DNA from: Flavobacterium anseongense
GTDB taxonomy: Bacteria; Bacteroidota; Bacteroidia; Flavobacteriales; Flavobacteriaceae
Length of the DNA stretch: 64,000 bases
Direction of reading: 5' to 3'
NCBI RefSeq assembly: GCF_021608185.1
Contig: NZ_JAKIHN010000001.1
Coordinates: 124,001 to 188,000, forward strand
Shown piece by piece: positions 8,472-16,529 of the stretch. Under the pieces are notes generated by a model, which worked only from the letters and a program-made list of their open reading frames with translations, searched no databases and was not told the DNA's origin. The position numbers were made by a program, and so were the translations under genes. Each line of letters starts with the position of its first letter. Positions within the stretch are counted from its first letter, which is position 1.

Positions 8472-9782
8472 TTATACTCTCACAATATTGGCGCCAAGCG
8501 CGCGAAGTCTTTCGTCAATACGTTCGTAACCTCTGTCAATTTGTTCAATATTTTGAATTGTTGAAGTTCCTTTGGCAGAAAGCGCCGCAATCAGCAATGA
8601 GATTCCAGCACGAATGTCTGGTGAACTCATTACAGTTGCTTTTAATTGTGATTGGAAATTATGTCCCATAACTACAGCTCTGTGTGGATCACACAACATA
8701 ATTTTGGCACCCATATCGATTAATTTATCCACAAAGAACAAACGACTTTCGAACATTTTTTGGTGTATTAACACATCGCCATTAGCCTGCGTTGCCACAA
8801 CCAAACAGATACTCAATAAATCAGGTGTAAAACCTGGCCAAGGAGCATCGGCAATAGTCAATATAGAACCATCAATATCTGTTTTTACGGTATATCCTTT
8901 GGTATGCGCCGGAATATAAATATCGTCTCCTTTTCTTTCTAAAGTAATTCCAAGCTTTCTGAACACATTCGGAATAACACCAAGATTGTCCCAGGAAACA
9001 TTTTTAATCGTAATTTCGCTTCTTGTCATCGCCGCAAGGCCAATCCATGAACCAATTTCAATCATATCAGGCAGGATTCTGTGTTCGCAACCACCTAATT
9101 TATCAACACCTTCAATCGTCAATAAGTTAGAACCAACTCCAGTGATTTTGGCTCCCATTGAATTCAACATTTTACACAATTGTTGTAGATAAGGTTCACA
9201 TGCAGCATTATAAATTGTAGTGATTCCTTCGGCCAAAACAGCAGCCATAACAATGTTTGCCGTTCCGGTTACCGATGCTTCATCAAGCAACATGTGTGCA
9301 CCTTTTAATTTCCCTTTGGTTTCAACACCATAGAAATGGTCTTCTCTTTCGTAACGGAATTTAGCGCCAAGATTTATAAAACCTTCAAAGTGGGTATCTA
9401 ATCTTCTTCTTCCAATTTTATCGCCACCTGGTTTTGGAATATAGCCACAACCAAATCGGGCCAAAAGCGGTCCAACAATCATAATCGAACCTCTTAAACT
9501 TCCGCCTTCTTTTTTGAAAGCTTCGGTTTTTAAATAATCAATATTTACTTCATCGGCTTGAAAAGTGTAATCTCCTACTCCGTTTTTTTGAATTTTCACA
9601 CCCAAATTCCCAAGTAAAACTATTAGTTTATTAACATCTATAATATCCGGAATATTTGTAATCCTAACCTTTTCTGAAGTTAATAATGCAGGGCATAAAA
9701 CCTGCAATGCTTCATTTTTTGCACCTTGTGGCTGTACATCACCTTTTAATTGGATTCCTCCTTCAATTTTAAAAGTTCCCAT
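8472..9782 (-). CDS. murA: UDP-N-acetylglucosamine 1-carboxyvinyltransferase
   Basis: First committed step of peptidoglycan synthesis: transfer of enolpyruvate from PEP to UDP-GlcNAc. 436 residues, normal length, with K22-N23 in QGAKNEALQ and the two inside-out alpha/beta domains. The active-site loop reads PKPGGDKIGRRRLDTH, so the residue equivalent to E. coli Cys115 is Asp (D121, codon 9420-9422). Cys-to-Asp at this site is known to give a functional but fosfomycin-insensitive enzyme. It is the last gene of a minus-strand cluster after DUF493 and DUF4290, separated from the latter by an octamer-repeat hairpin. Confidence 0.95.
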   Translation of the reverse strand: MGTFKIEGGIQLKGDVQPQGAKNEALQVLCPALLTSEKVRITNIPDIIDVNKLIVLLGNLGVKIQKNGVGDYTFQADEVNIDYLKTEAFKKEGGSLRGSIMIVGPLLARFGCGYIPKPGGDKIGRRRLDTHFEGFINLGAKFRYEREDHFYGVETKGKLKGAHMLLDEASVTGTANIVMAAVLAEGITTIYNAACEPYLQQLCKMLNSMGAKITGVGSNLLTIEGVDKLGGCEHRILPDMIEIGSWIGLAAMTRSEITIKNVSWDNLGVIPNVFRKLGITLERKGDDIYIPAHTKGYTVKTDIDGSILTIADAPWPGFTPDLLSICLVVATQANGDVLIHQKMFESRLFFVDKLIDMGAKIMLCDPHRAVVMGHNFQSQLKATVMSSPDIRAGISLLIAALSAKGTSTIQNIEQIDRGYERIDERLRALGANIVRV

Positions 9783-9794
9783 ATGTTTTTTTAA

Positions 9795-9862
9795 GGTTCT
9801 GAGGTTCTGAGGCTCTGAGGTTCTGAGGTCTTAGAGCCTTAGAACCTTAGTGCCTTAGCACC
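9795..9862. repeat. Octamer-word hairpin between DUF4290 and murA
   Basis: Left arm: four tandem 8-bp words of the form GGTTCTGA (one variant GGCTCTGA). Right arm: four words TTAGAGCC, TTAGAACC, TTAGTGCC, TTAGCACC, which are near-complements of the left words with G-U pairs. The whole 68 bp folds as a long imperfect hairpin and ends 12 bp from the murA start codon. Confidence 0.75.
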
Positions 9863-9863
9863 T

Positions 9864-10574
9864 TTATTTCTGATTGTTATTATTTTTCTTTATAAATGGC
9901 TTCTTACCGTTTTTAGTTTTAATCTTCGGATTAGAAACCGGCATGTTTTTATTGGACATTTTTTTATTGGTACGCATCAAATCGGTTGTAGTTAGCAACT
10001 CTTCGGTGCTTTGCAGCAGATTTAATTTTCCGCCGGATAATTCGTAAAGATGCTCAAAAATAACAGTATCTGTAACCGTATCTTTATTCCAACTTAAATA
10101 GGATTTTTTCATGTGATTGGCAATCACTTTAACTAAAGCATTTTTCATTTCTCCCTCTTCCCAACTGTTAGCCACATCAATCATGTACTTAATGTTGTTT
10201 CCATAAAAACGATATTTCGGATTTTTTTGTGGATAGGCTAATCTTTCCGGTTTCAGATGAATTACATCTCTGGTCGGAATTGGATATGGCGAATCGACAT
10301 CCAACTTAAAATCAGACATGATAAAAATCTGATCCCACAATTTATGTTGAAAATCTGGCACATCACGCAAGTGTGGGTTTAAACTTCCCATGACCTGGAT
10401 AATGTATTTTGCTACCTGATTGCGCTTCTCTCTGTCTTCAATAACCGTTGCCTGGTCAATCAGTTTCTGCAAATGGCGACCATATTCAGGAATGATTAAA
10501 TGCGGTCGTTCTCCATTATATTCCAAATGATGAACTACCTCGTTTGCATTTTCTTTTATATATTTTTCTGGCAT
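9864..10574 (-). CDS. DUF4290 domain protein
   Basis: 236 residues, cytosolic. The conserved region spans about 10-200 (EYGRHLQKLIDQATVIEDREKR, GSLNPHLRDVPDFQHKLWDQIFIMSDF, SPYPIP), followed by a basic, Asn/Lys-rich tail (KKPFIKKNNNNQK). The family is restricted to Bacteroidota and has no known function. Its ATG overlaps the stop of the upstream DUF493 gene as TAATG (10572-10576), so translation is probably coupled. Its steady position upstream of murA hints at a cell-envelope or division link, which is inference only. Confidence 0.85.
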   Translation of the reverse strand: MPEKYIKENANEVVHHLEYNGERPHLIIPEYGRHLQKLIDQATVIEDREKRNQVAKYIIQVMGSLNPHLRDVPDFQHKLWDQIFIMSDFKLDVDSPYPIPTRDVIHLKPERLAYPQKNPKYRFYGNNIKYMIDVANSWEEGEMKNALVKVIANHMKKSYLSWNKDTVTDTVIFEHLYELSGGKLNLLQSTEELLTTTDLMRTNKKMSNKNMPVSNPKIKTKNGKKPFIKKNNNNQK

Positions 10575-10858
10575 TATAATGATATTATTCCTTCGATAGA
10601 AGACACTTCAATATATTTTTCGATAACATGTTCCGGACTTTCCATCATCACGTTTATTGAAACACTGGTGTATTTTGCGTTTTTTGATTGCTTGGTTTGA
10701 ATTACAGCACCGATATTGTCAAAAGCATTTTCTACTTCTTCAATTTTTTTTGGACTTGTTGGCACAATAAACTTATACAAATACTCACTTGGCCATACCG
10801 AAGTCGTGCTTAATTCTTCTTTCAATCTGATATAAAACTCTTCTGTCTTCTTATCCAT
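10574..10858 (-). CDS. DUF493 (YbeD-like) family protein
   Basis: 94 residues from the ATG at 10858 (MDKKTEEFYIRLKEEL). A longer in-frame start at 10879 adds seven residues that do not look conserved. The YbeD/DUF493 fold is a small ferredoxin-like alpha/beta sandwich: YKFIVPTSPKKIEEVENAFDN, then TSVSINVMMESPEHVIEKYIEVSSIEGIISL. Proposed in the literature as an ACT-like regulatory domain; the role here is unknown. Stop overlaps the DUF4290 start by one base. Confidence 0.85.
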   Translation of the reverse strand: MDKKTEEFYIRLKEELSTTSVWPSEYLYKFIVPTSPKKIEEVENAFDNIGAVIQTKQSKNAKYTSVSINVMMESPEHVIEKYIEVSSIEGIISL

Positions 10859-10990
10859 TTTTAAACAAAATAAAAGCAAATATACAGTATTGATTTCAGA
10901 ATTTAGAATTGGATTCTATGATTTCAAAAAAATAATTTTTAATCCTAAAAATAAATCCAAATTCAATTTACATATTCTAATTAGTTTCAA

Positions 10991-10998
10991 TAAATTTG
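10991..10998 (+). promoter_or_regulatory. -7 element of the AAA ATPase gene
   Basis: TAAATTTG, an exact -7 consensus. It overlaps the furthest-upstream possible TTG start of the ORF (10996), which argues that translation begins at the second TTG, 11017. No clear TTG at -33. Confidence 0.4.
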
Positions 10999-11016
10999 CC
11001 CTTCATTTCAAAAATT

Positions 11017-11550
11017 TTGGAAAAAGAAATTATAGTTATTATAGGCGGTCCCGGAACCGGAAAAACAACCATTATAGACGGATTATTATCCAAAGGATAT
11101 TGTTGTTATCCTGAAATTTCACGCGAAATAACTTTAGAAGCTAAAAAACAGGGAATTGAACAATTGTTTCTTGAAAAGCCTTTGTTGTTTAGCGAATTAC
11201 TTTTAGAAGGAAGAAAAAAACAGTACAAAAGCGCCATTGCCGAACCACATCCAGTAGTTTTTATCGACCGCGGAATTCCGGATATTTTAGCTTATATGCA
11301 TTATATAGGCGACAGTTATCCTGCCTTTTTTGACGAAGCCTGCAGGGAACACAAATATTCCAAAATTTTTATACTTCCGCCTTGGGAAGAAATATATGAA
11401 AGTGATGAAGCCCGTTATGAAAACTTTGAACAGGCCAAATTAATTTACAACCATCTTACCGAAACCTATCAAAAGTATGGGTATGACCTCATAGAAGTGC
11501 CACGCGGGACTGTTGATGAGCGCATTGAGTTCATATTTAAACATCTGTGA
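11017..11550 (+). CDS. AAA family ATPase (AAA_28-like P-loop protein)
   Basis: 177 residues from TTG at 11017 (then EKEIIVIIGGPGTGKTTII). The frame also offers TTG at 10996, but that codon lies inside the -7 element TAAATTTG, so the shorter form is preferred; no ATG is available. Walker A GGPGTGKTT is at the extreme N-terminus; FIDRGIPDILAY supplies the Walker-B-like acidic region; a lid-like segment ERYEN-type (DEARYENFEQA) follows. The family resembles nucleotide or nucleoside kinases, and its substrate is unknown. Well conserved in Flavobacteriia, often near recQ. Confidence 0.8.
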   Translation: MEKEIIVIIGGPGTGKTTIIDGLLSKGYCCYPEISREITLEAKKQGIEQLFLEKPLLFSELLLEGRKKQYKSAIAEPHPVVFIDRGIPDILAYMHYIGDSYPAFFDEACREHKYSKIFILPPWEEIYESDEARYENFEQAKLIYNHLTETYQKYGYDLIEVPRGTVDERIEFIFKHL

Positions 11551-11590
11551 TAATACACTTTTACTGTACCTGCAACCCAATCTTATTTTA

Positions 11591-11598
11591 TATCTTTG
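11591..11598 (+). promoter_or_regulatory. -7 element upstream of recQ
   Basis: TATCTTTG matches TAnnTTTG. It lies 66 nt before the recQ TTG start. A convincing TTG at -33 is not visible. Confidence 0.35.
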
Positions 11599-11616
11599 AT
11601 ACAATAACAACTTGTC

Positions 11617-11651
11617 AGCCTGAGCGCTTCATGAAGTTTCGGGATAAGACA
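11617..11651. repeat. Degenerate intergenic repeat (GTCAGCCTGAGCG type)
   Basis: GTCAGCCTGAGCGCTTCATG followed by AAGTTTCGGGATAAGAC. From memory, this word combination recurs between genes in Flavobacteriaceae genomes. It lies in the recQ leader. Only one copy of this form is present in the window, though the CTTCGGGAT part recurs at 30847-30855. Confidence 0.35.
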
Positions 11652-11664
11652 TAATAGTCATCTT

Positions 11665-13569
11665 TTGAATAAAGCTTTAGAAATCCTTCAACAATACTGG
11701 AAGCACGATACTTTTCGTGCTCAACAGGAAGATATTATCGCTTCTGTTTTAGACGGAAAAGACACTTTTGCGCTGATGCCGACCGGAGGTGGAAAATCGA
11801 TATGTTTTCAAGTGCCGGCAATGATGCAGAAAGGAATTTGTTTAGTGATTTCTCCATTGATTGCTTTGATGCGTGATCAAGTACAAAACCTTCAAAAAAA
11901 AGGAATCAAAGCCATTGCTTTAACCGGTGGGATTTATCACGATGATATTATTGATTTGCTGGATAACTGTCAATTCGGGAATTATAAGTTCCTTTATCTT
12001 TCTCCTGAAAGACTGCAAAACGACTGGATTTTAGAACGGATAAAGAATCTGCCGATAAACCTCATCGCCATTGATGAAGCGCATTGTGTATCGCAATGGG
12101 GACACGATTTTCGTCCAGCTTATTTAAAGATTGTTCAATTAAAAGAATATTTTCCGAAAGTTCCTTTTTTGGCTTTGACCGCTTCGGCAACTTCGAGAGT
12201 TAAAGAAGATATCATCACCCAATTAAAACTCAGTACACCGCAAGTTTTCTCAAAATCATTTTACAGAGAAAATATTGCCTATATGGTTTTTGAAACCGAA
12301 GACAAACTAAATCTTTTACAGCAAATTCTACAAAAGAATCCACAACCTTCTATCATCTATGTGACCAACAGAAAAAGTTGCCTGGAAACAGTGAATCAGT
12401 TGGAAAGTCTTGGTTTTACTGCAACTTATTATCATGGTGGATTGACATCTAAAGAGAAAGAAAAACACATGAAACTTTGGATGGAAGAAAAAGCACAGGT
12501 CATGGTTGCCACGAATGCTTTCGGAATGGGGATTGACAAGGCCAATGTAAAAACCATCATCCATTTACATTTGCCTCAAAATTTGGAAAACTATTATCAG
12601 GAAGCTGGACGTGCCGGAAGAAATGGTGAAAAAGCATTTGCCGTTTTGCTCAATAATCCTTCCGATATTTTTCATGCCGAACAGCAGTTTTTAAGTGTGT
12701 TACCGGATAAGGCTTTTTTGAATTTAGTCTTTTCCAAACTTTGCAGTTATTTTCAGATTGCTTACGGCGAAGGAATTGACGAACAGTTCAGTTTTAATCT
12801 GAATCAGTTTTGTGCGAAATATAATTTCCCGATTTTGAAAACCTATAATGCGTTACAGTTTTTGGACAGACAAGGCGTGATAACTTTATCTCAGGAATTT
12901 TCAGAAAAGATTACAATTCAGTTTACTATTCCATCGAAAGAAGTGATTCGATATATGAGTTTGAATCCGAATGATGAAGAAATTATGCTTACCATTCTTC
13001 GAACTTATCCGGGAATCTATGATATGCAAACCGCTTTTAATCCGACTTTGATTGCCAAGAAATCGAATAGTACTGAAAAAGAAGTGCTTTCGCTTTTGCA
13101 GAAACTAAACGAAAAACAAGTCATCGATTTGATTGCCAAAAACAATGATGCCACGATAACCTTTAATGAAGTTCGCGAAGATGAACGTACCATCAATAGA
13201 GTATCAAAACATCTGGAAACACAAAACAAATTAAAGACAGAACAACTGCAAGCAGTATTATATTATAGTAAGGAAACTAAAACCTGCAAACAGAAATTGC
13301 TTATGCAGTATTTTGGAGAAACTATAAAAGATGATTGTGGTGTTTGCTCCTATTGCATTTCCAAAAACAAAAAGAAGCAAAATCCGGAAGCGGTTTCTGA
13401 AAAAATCATAGCATTGCTCAAAATACAGGACTTCAATTCAAGAGATATTCAAAAGTTGACTAAACTTTCGAAAGACGATGTTATCTTTGCGCTTCAAAAC
13501 CTTTTAGAAAAAGATACGATAAGTATCAAATCGAATAATTTATATTCATTAAAGAAGATACTGAACTAA
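11665..13569 (+). CDS. recQ: ATP-dependent DNA helicase RecQ
   Basis: 3'-5' helicase of recombinational repair. 634 residues from a TTG start at 11665 (then NKALEILQQYWKHDTFRAQQ); no ATG fits. Helicase core: Q-motif region FRAQQEDII, Walker A MPTGGGKS (K44), DEAH box IDEAHCVSQWGHDFRPAY, motif V ATNAFGMGIDKANV, motif VI QEAGRAGRNGE. The RecQ-Ct zinc site is present (CKQK..., DDCGVCSYC). The end of the protein is a short winged-helix-like segment rather than an HRDC domain, so this is the shorter RecQ type. Between it and fmt there are only 12 nt, suggesting cotranscription. Confidence 0.95.
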   Translation: MNKALEILQQYWKHDTFRAQQEDIIASVLDGKDTFALMPTGGGKSICFQVPAMMQKGICLVISPLIALMRDQVQNLQKKGIKAIALTGGIYHDDIIDLLDNCQFGNYKFLYLSPERLQNDWILERIKNLPINLIAIDEAHCVSQWGHDFRPAYLKIVQLKEYFPKVPFLALTASATSRVKEDIITQLKLSTPQVFSKSFYRENIAYMVFETEDKLNLLQQILQKNPQPSIIYVTNRKSCLETVNQLESLGFTATYYHGGLTSKEKEKHMKLWMEEKAQVMVATNAFGMGIDKANVKTIIHLHLPQNLENYYQEAGRAGRNGEKAFAVLLNNPSDIFHAEQQFLSVLPDKAFLNLVFSKLCSYFQIAYGEGIDEQFSFNLNQFCAKYNFPILKTYNALQFLDRQGVITLSQEFSEKITIQFTIPSKEVIRYMSLNPNDEEIMLTILRTYPGIYDMQTAFNPTLIAKKSNSTEKEVLSLLQKLNEKQVIDLIAKNNDATITFNEVREDERTINRVSKHLETQNKLKTEQLQAVLYYSKETKTCKQKLLMQYFGETIKDDCGVCSYCISKNKKKQNPEAVSEKIIALLKIQDFNSRDIQKLTKLSKDDVIFALQNLLEKDTISIKSNNLYSLKKILN

Positions 13570-13581
13570 ATTCAGCATTAT

Positions 13582-14529
13582 ATGGAAAAGTTGCGCATTG
13601 TTTTTATGGGAACACCGGAATTTGCTGTTGGCATTTTAGATACAATAATCAAAAACAATTATGAAGTTGTTGGTGTCATTACTGCTGCCGATAAACCTGC
13701 CGGTCGTGGCCAAAAAATTAAATATTCGGCTGTAAAAGAATATGCTTTAGAACACAACCTGAAATTATTACAACCAACTAATCTTAAAGACGAAGCTTTT
13801 TTATCGGAATTAAAATCGCTTGAAGCCAATCTGCAAGTTGTGGTTGCTTTTAGAATGTTGCCCGAAGTAGTTTGGAAAATGCCAAAATTGGGAACCTTTA
13901 ATCTTCATGCATCGTTGTTACCAAACTATCGCGGTGCGGCACCAATTAATTGGGCTATTATTAATGGAGAAACAAAAACCGGAGTTACTACGTTCTTCAT
14001 TGATGACAAGATTGATACCGGTGCGATGATTTTGAATAAAGAAATCAACATCAGTCCAAATGAAAATGCCGGAGAACTTCATGACAGGCTGATGGTTTTA
14101 GGAAATGAAACTGTTGTCGAAACTTTGACTTTGATTGAAAAAGGAAATGTCGTTACTACAATTCAACAGGATAATCCGGAAATTAAAACAGCTTATAAGC
14201 TCAATAGAGAAAACTGCAAAATTGACTGGGCAAAACCGGCAACTGAAATTCATAATTTGATACGCGGATTATCACCTTATCCTACGGCTTGGTCTTTCAT
14301 TAAAGATAATGAGCAGGAATGGAATGTGAAAATCTACGAGGCAAAGATTATTTCTGAAAAACATTCTTATAATATTGGACAAATTATTACTTCTAAAAGG
14401 GAAATTAAAATTGCCGTCAAAGATGGTTTTATAGCAATATTGAGCATCCAATTTCCGGGGAAGAAAAAAATGCAGGCAAATGAACTCCTAAACGGCATTA
14501 CATTTTCAGAAAGAGCGCAAGCAGAATAA
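13582..14529 (+). CDS. fmt: Methionyl-tRNA formyltransferase
   Basis: Formylates initiator Met-tRNA using 10-formyl-tetrahydrofolate. 315 residues, typical length. N-terminal Rossmann formyltransferase domain (IVFMGTPEFAVGILD) with catalytic N107, H109 and D145, and the folate-binding SLLP signature at 111-114 (HASLLPNYRGAAPINW); C-terminal OB-like domain from about 210 (KLNRENCKIDWAKPATEIHNLIRGLSPYPTAW). Starts 12 nt after recQ. Confidence 0.97.
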   Translation: MEKLRIVFMGTPEFAVGILDTIIKNNYEVVGVITAADKPAGRGQKIKYSAVKEYALEHNLKLLQPTNLKDEAFLSELKSLEANLQVVVAFRMLPEVVWKMPKLGTFNLHASLLPNYRGAAPINWAIINGETKTGVTTFFIDDKIDTGAMILNKEINISPNENAGELHDRLMVLGNETVVETLTLIEKGNVVTTIQQDNPEIKTAYKLNRENCKIDWAKPATEIHNLIRGLSPYPTAWSFIKDNEQEWNVKIYEAKIISEKHSYNIGQIITSKREIKIAVKDGFIAILSIQFPGKKKMQANELLNGITFSERAQAE

Positions 14530-14576
14530 GGACTCGGGGCTCTTTTTGAATAAAAAAATCGATAAAACACACAGGT

Positions 14577-14609
14577 TTATCAACAAATAAACCAAGTTAT
14601 CAACAAATA
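14577..14609 (+). repeat. Two direct repeats resembling DnaA boxes upstream of hup
   Basis: TTATCAACAAATA occurs exactly twice, at 14577-14589 and 14597-14609, 20 bp apart start to start (two helical turns). The first nine bases differ from the DnaA box TTATCCACA at one position. They lie 23 bp upstream of the hup -33 element, so they are well placed for a regulator. Confidence 0.6.
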
Positions 14610-14631
14610 TTTGAAAAAAACCCGAAAACGC

Positions 14632-14661
14632 TTGTGCAGTAAGGAATTCCTATTAAATTTG
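14632..14661 (+). promoter_or_regulatory. Promoter of hup
   Basis: TTG (14632-14634), 19-nt spacer, TAAATTTG (14654-14661): an essentially perfect Bacteroidota promoter. Predicted leader of about 38 nt to the ATG at 14706. Confidence 0.65.
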
Positions 14662-14705
14662 TTATCATTAACAAAATGTTTAACCAACAATTAATAACTA
14701 ACATT

Positions 14706-14978
14706 ATGAACAAATCAGAATTAATCGATGCGATTGCAGCTGACGCAGGAGTAACAAAAGCAGCAGCAAAATTAGCTTTAGAATCATTTTTAGGAAATGT
14801 AGGCAAAACTTTGAAAAAAGGCGGAAGAGTATCTTTAGTAGGATTCGGATCTTGGTCAGTATCTAAAAGAGCTGCAAGAGATGGAAGAAACCCTCAAACA
14901 GGAAAAACTATCAAAATTGCTGCTAAGAATGTAGTTAAATTCAAAGCAGGAGCAGATTTAGACGGAGCAGTAAACTAA
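14706..14978 (+). CDS. hup: HU family DNA-binding protein
   Basis: Histone-like protein that bends and compacts DNA. 90 residues from the ATG at 14706 (MNKSELIDAIAADAGVTKAA); an upstream in-frame ATG at 14676 would add ten residues and is unlikely because the family begins at MNKSELI. Helical dimerisation half, then the beta-arm region GRVSLVGFGSWSVSKRAARDGRNPQTGKTIKIAAKN with the conserved RNPQTG tip. Strong promoter and strong terminator, consistent with an abundant monocistronic gene. Confidence 0.95.
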   Translation: MNKSELIDAIAADAGVTKAAAKLALESFLGNVGKTLKKGGRVSLVGFGSWSVSKRAARDGRNPQTGKTIKIAAKNVVKFKAGADLDGAVN

Positions 14979-15002
14979 TAATTTAGTTCTTCTGATATAC
15001 AC

Positions 15003-15038
15003 AAAGGCCATTCGCAAAACGAATGGCTTTTGTGTTTT
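15003..15038 (+). terminator. Terminator of hup
   Basis: Stem GCCATTCG (15007-15014) and CGAATGGC (15020-15027), extended by A-T pairs, with a T-rich tail. Confidence 0.85.
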
Positions 15039-15100
15039 TAGCTTTCAAAAATTTGGAAAATCATTTTTTTTTTAGCAACTTTATTAAAAATTAATTCGAA

Positions 15101-15661
15101 ATGATTGCAGAGAAATTAGAAAAAGGACATTTGTTAATAGCCGAACCGTCTATTATTGGTGACTTGTCTTTTAATAGATCCGTGATTTTGTTGGCTGACC
15201 ATACTTCTGAAGGTTCAGTTGGATTCATTTTGAACAAACCACTTAAATACACTATCAAAGATTTACTTCCTGAAATTGAATCCAATTTCAAGATTTATAA
15301 TGGTGGTCCTGTAGAGCAGGATAATTTATATTTTATTCATAATGTTCCCGATTTGATTCCGAATAGCATTGAAATTTCTAAAGGAATATTTTGGGGTGGT
15401 GATTTCGATTTTACTAAAGAATTAATTAATACCGGAGTTATAAAGAAAAAAAACATCCGCTTCTTTTTGGGATATACCGGTTGGGATTCGGAACAACTGG
15501 AAAATGAGATGCATGCCAACTCATGGATTTTGATAAAAAATAATTACGAAAACAAAATTCTGGGAAAAGCATCTGTGGATTTTTGGAAAGAGAAAATCGT
15601 TGAATTAGGTGGCGATTATCTTATTTGGTCTAATGCTCCGGAAAATCCTATATTAAATTAA
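15101..15661 (+). CDS. YqgE/AlgH family protein
   Basis: 186 residues, single UPF0301 domain: KGHLLIAEPSIIGDLSFNRSVILLADHTSEGSVGFILNKPL, then YNGGPVEQDNLYFIH and the later RFFLGYTGWDSEQLENEM. These are the hallmark segments of the family. It was named for a proposed role in alginate regulation in Pseudomonas, and its biochemical role is unknown. The gene is convergent with the aminotransferase gene and the two stop codons overlap (15658-15661). Confidence 0.92.
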   Translation: MIAEKLEKGHLLIAEPSIIGDLSFNRSVILLADHTSEGSVGFILNKPLKYTIKDLLPEIESNFKIYNGGPVEQDNLYFIHNVPDLIPNSIEISKGIFWGGDFDFTKELINTGVIKKKNIRFFLGYTGWDSEQLENEMHANSWILIKNNYENKILGKASVDFWKEKIVELGGDYLIWSNAPENPILN

Positions 15662-16494
15662 ACTTCAATCAAAACATTCAATTTTTCCAATAACTGATTT
15701 GCTAACCGAACTTCAAATTCTTTTTTACGATATTTTGTGATTGGTTGAATTCCGACAATAACATTAGTTATAAATAATTCGTCTGCTTTTTGTAAATCAA
15801 AAGGAGAAATAACGGCTTCTACAGCTTCGATTGAATCAAGCTGTTTTGCTATTGCAATAATCTGTTTTCTCATTATTCCATTCAGACAACCTTCTGAAAT
15901 TGGCGGTGTTATTAACTTGTTTCCCATCAACATAAACAGATTGCCGTTTGCAGCTTCAATTACATTTTTGGTTTCATTAATAAGTAAGGAAGAATCGAGT
16001 TGATTTTCTTTGGCAAAAATACTTGCTGTAACATGCGTAATCTTATTAGCTGTTTTTAATGTTGAAAGTAATTGCTTCGGAACTATAAAATCTTTGTATA
16101 AATCAACTTCAAATTGACTTTTAAGAATTTTATATTTTATGTTTTCAAGTTTTGTTGCCTGAATAACAAATGAAATTGAATTATCCGTTGGTAAATAAAA
16201 TCCGCCTTCATTTCTAAAAACAGTAAATCTTACTCGGGCAGAATCTTGGATATTCATTGCCTGAACCAGTTTCAAAATTTGCTCCTCGAGATATTCCATG
16301 GTAAATGACATCGGGATTTCCATTCTGACAATTCTCATGGAAGCCATTAACCGAAAATAATGATCTTCAAAAAATAGTATTTTATTGTTTACGATTTTCA
16401 AAGTTTCAAAAACGCCATCACCGTATAAGAATGACCTATTTGAAACTGTTAACTGTAAATCCGAATCCTGAAAGTCTCCATTAAAATTAATCAT
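15658..16494 (-). CDS. Class IV aminotransferase (branched-chain aminotransferase / ADC lyase-like)
   Basis: 278 residues from the ATG at 16494 (MINFNGDFQDSD). A longer frame to 16533 runs through a terminator hairpin and is rejected. PLP fold type IV: RSFLYGDGVFETLKI at the N-terminus, catalytic Lys probably in LSTLKTANKITHVTAS, and phosphate-binding region KNVIEAANGNLFML followed by EGCLNGIMRKQI. Family members include branched-chain aminotransferase, D-amino acid aminotransferase and 4-amino-4-deoxychorismate lyase (pabC). The FYLPTDNSISFVIQATKL variation does not resolve which. Its start codon sits seven bases beyond a terminator-like hairpin. Confidence 0.88.
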   Translation of the reverse strand: MINFNGDFQDSDLQLTVSNRSFLYGDGVFETLKIVNNKILFFEDHYFRLMASMRIVRMEIPMSFTMEYLEEQILKLVQAMNIQDSARVRFTVFRNEGGFYLPTDNSISFVIQATKLENIKYKILKSQFEVDLYKDFIVPKQLLSTLKTANKITHVTASIFAKENQLDSSLLINETKNVIEAANGNLFMLMGNKLITPPISEGCLNGIMRKQIIAIAKQLDSIEAVEAVISPFDLQKADELFITNVIVGIQPITKYRKKEFEVRLANQLLEKLNVLIEV

Positions 16495-16529
16495 AAAAAA
16501 ATCCCTTCTCGTTTTTAGTACGAGAAGGG
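16495..16529 (-). terminator. Terminator of the START-like gene, abutting the next start codon
   Basis: Perfect 10-bp stem CCCTTCTCGT (16503-16512) and ACGAGAAGGG (16520-16529), 7-nt loop. On the minus strand it is followed by GAT and a run of seven T, then directly by the aminotransferase ATG (16492-16494). Confidence 0.8.

Noticed and set aside
8441..8671. 76-codon plus-strand frame over the end of murA
   Set aside because: Antisense to murA codons and starts in an intergenic hairpin; shadow frame.
8727..8735. Perfect DnaA box TTATCCACA
   Set aside because: Single site inside murA codons (V-D-K-L), with no cluster and no AT-rich unwinding region; coincidental.
10890..11114. 74-codon plus-strand frame upstream of the AAA ATPase
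   Set aside because: Overlaps the P-loop gene in another frame, lacks a family signature and has an unlikely Lys/Asn/Tyr composition.
14530..14560. A terminator after fmt (GACTCGGGGCTCTTTTT)
   Set aside because: The possible stem is only three to four base pairs; too weak to list.
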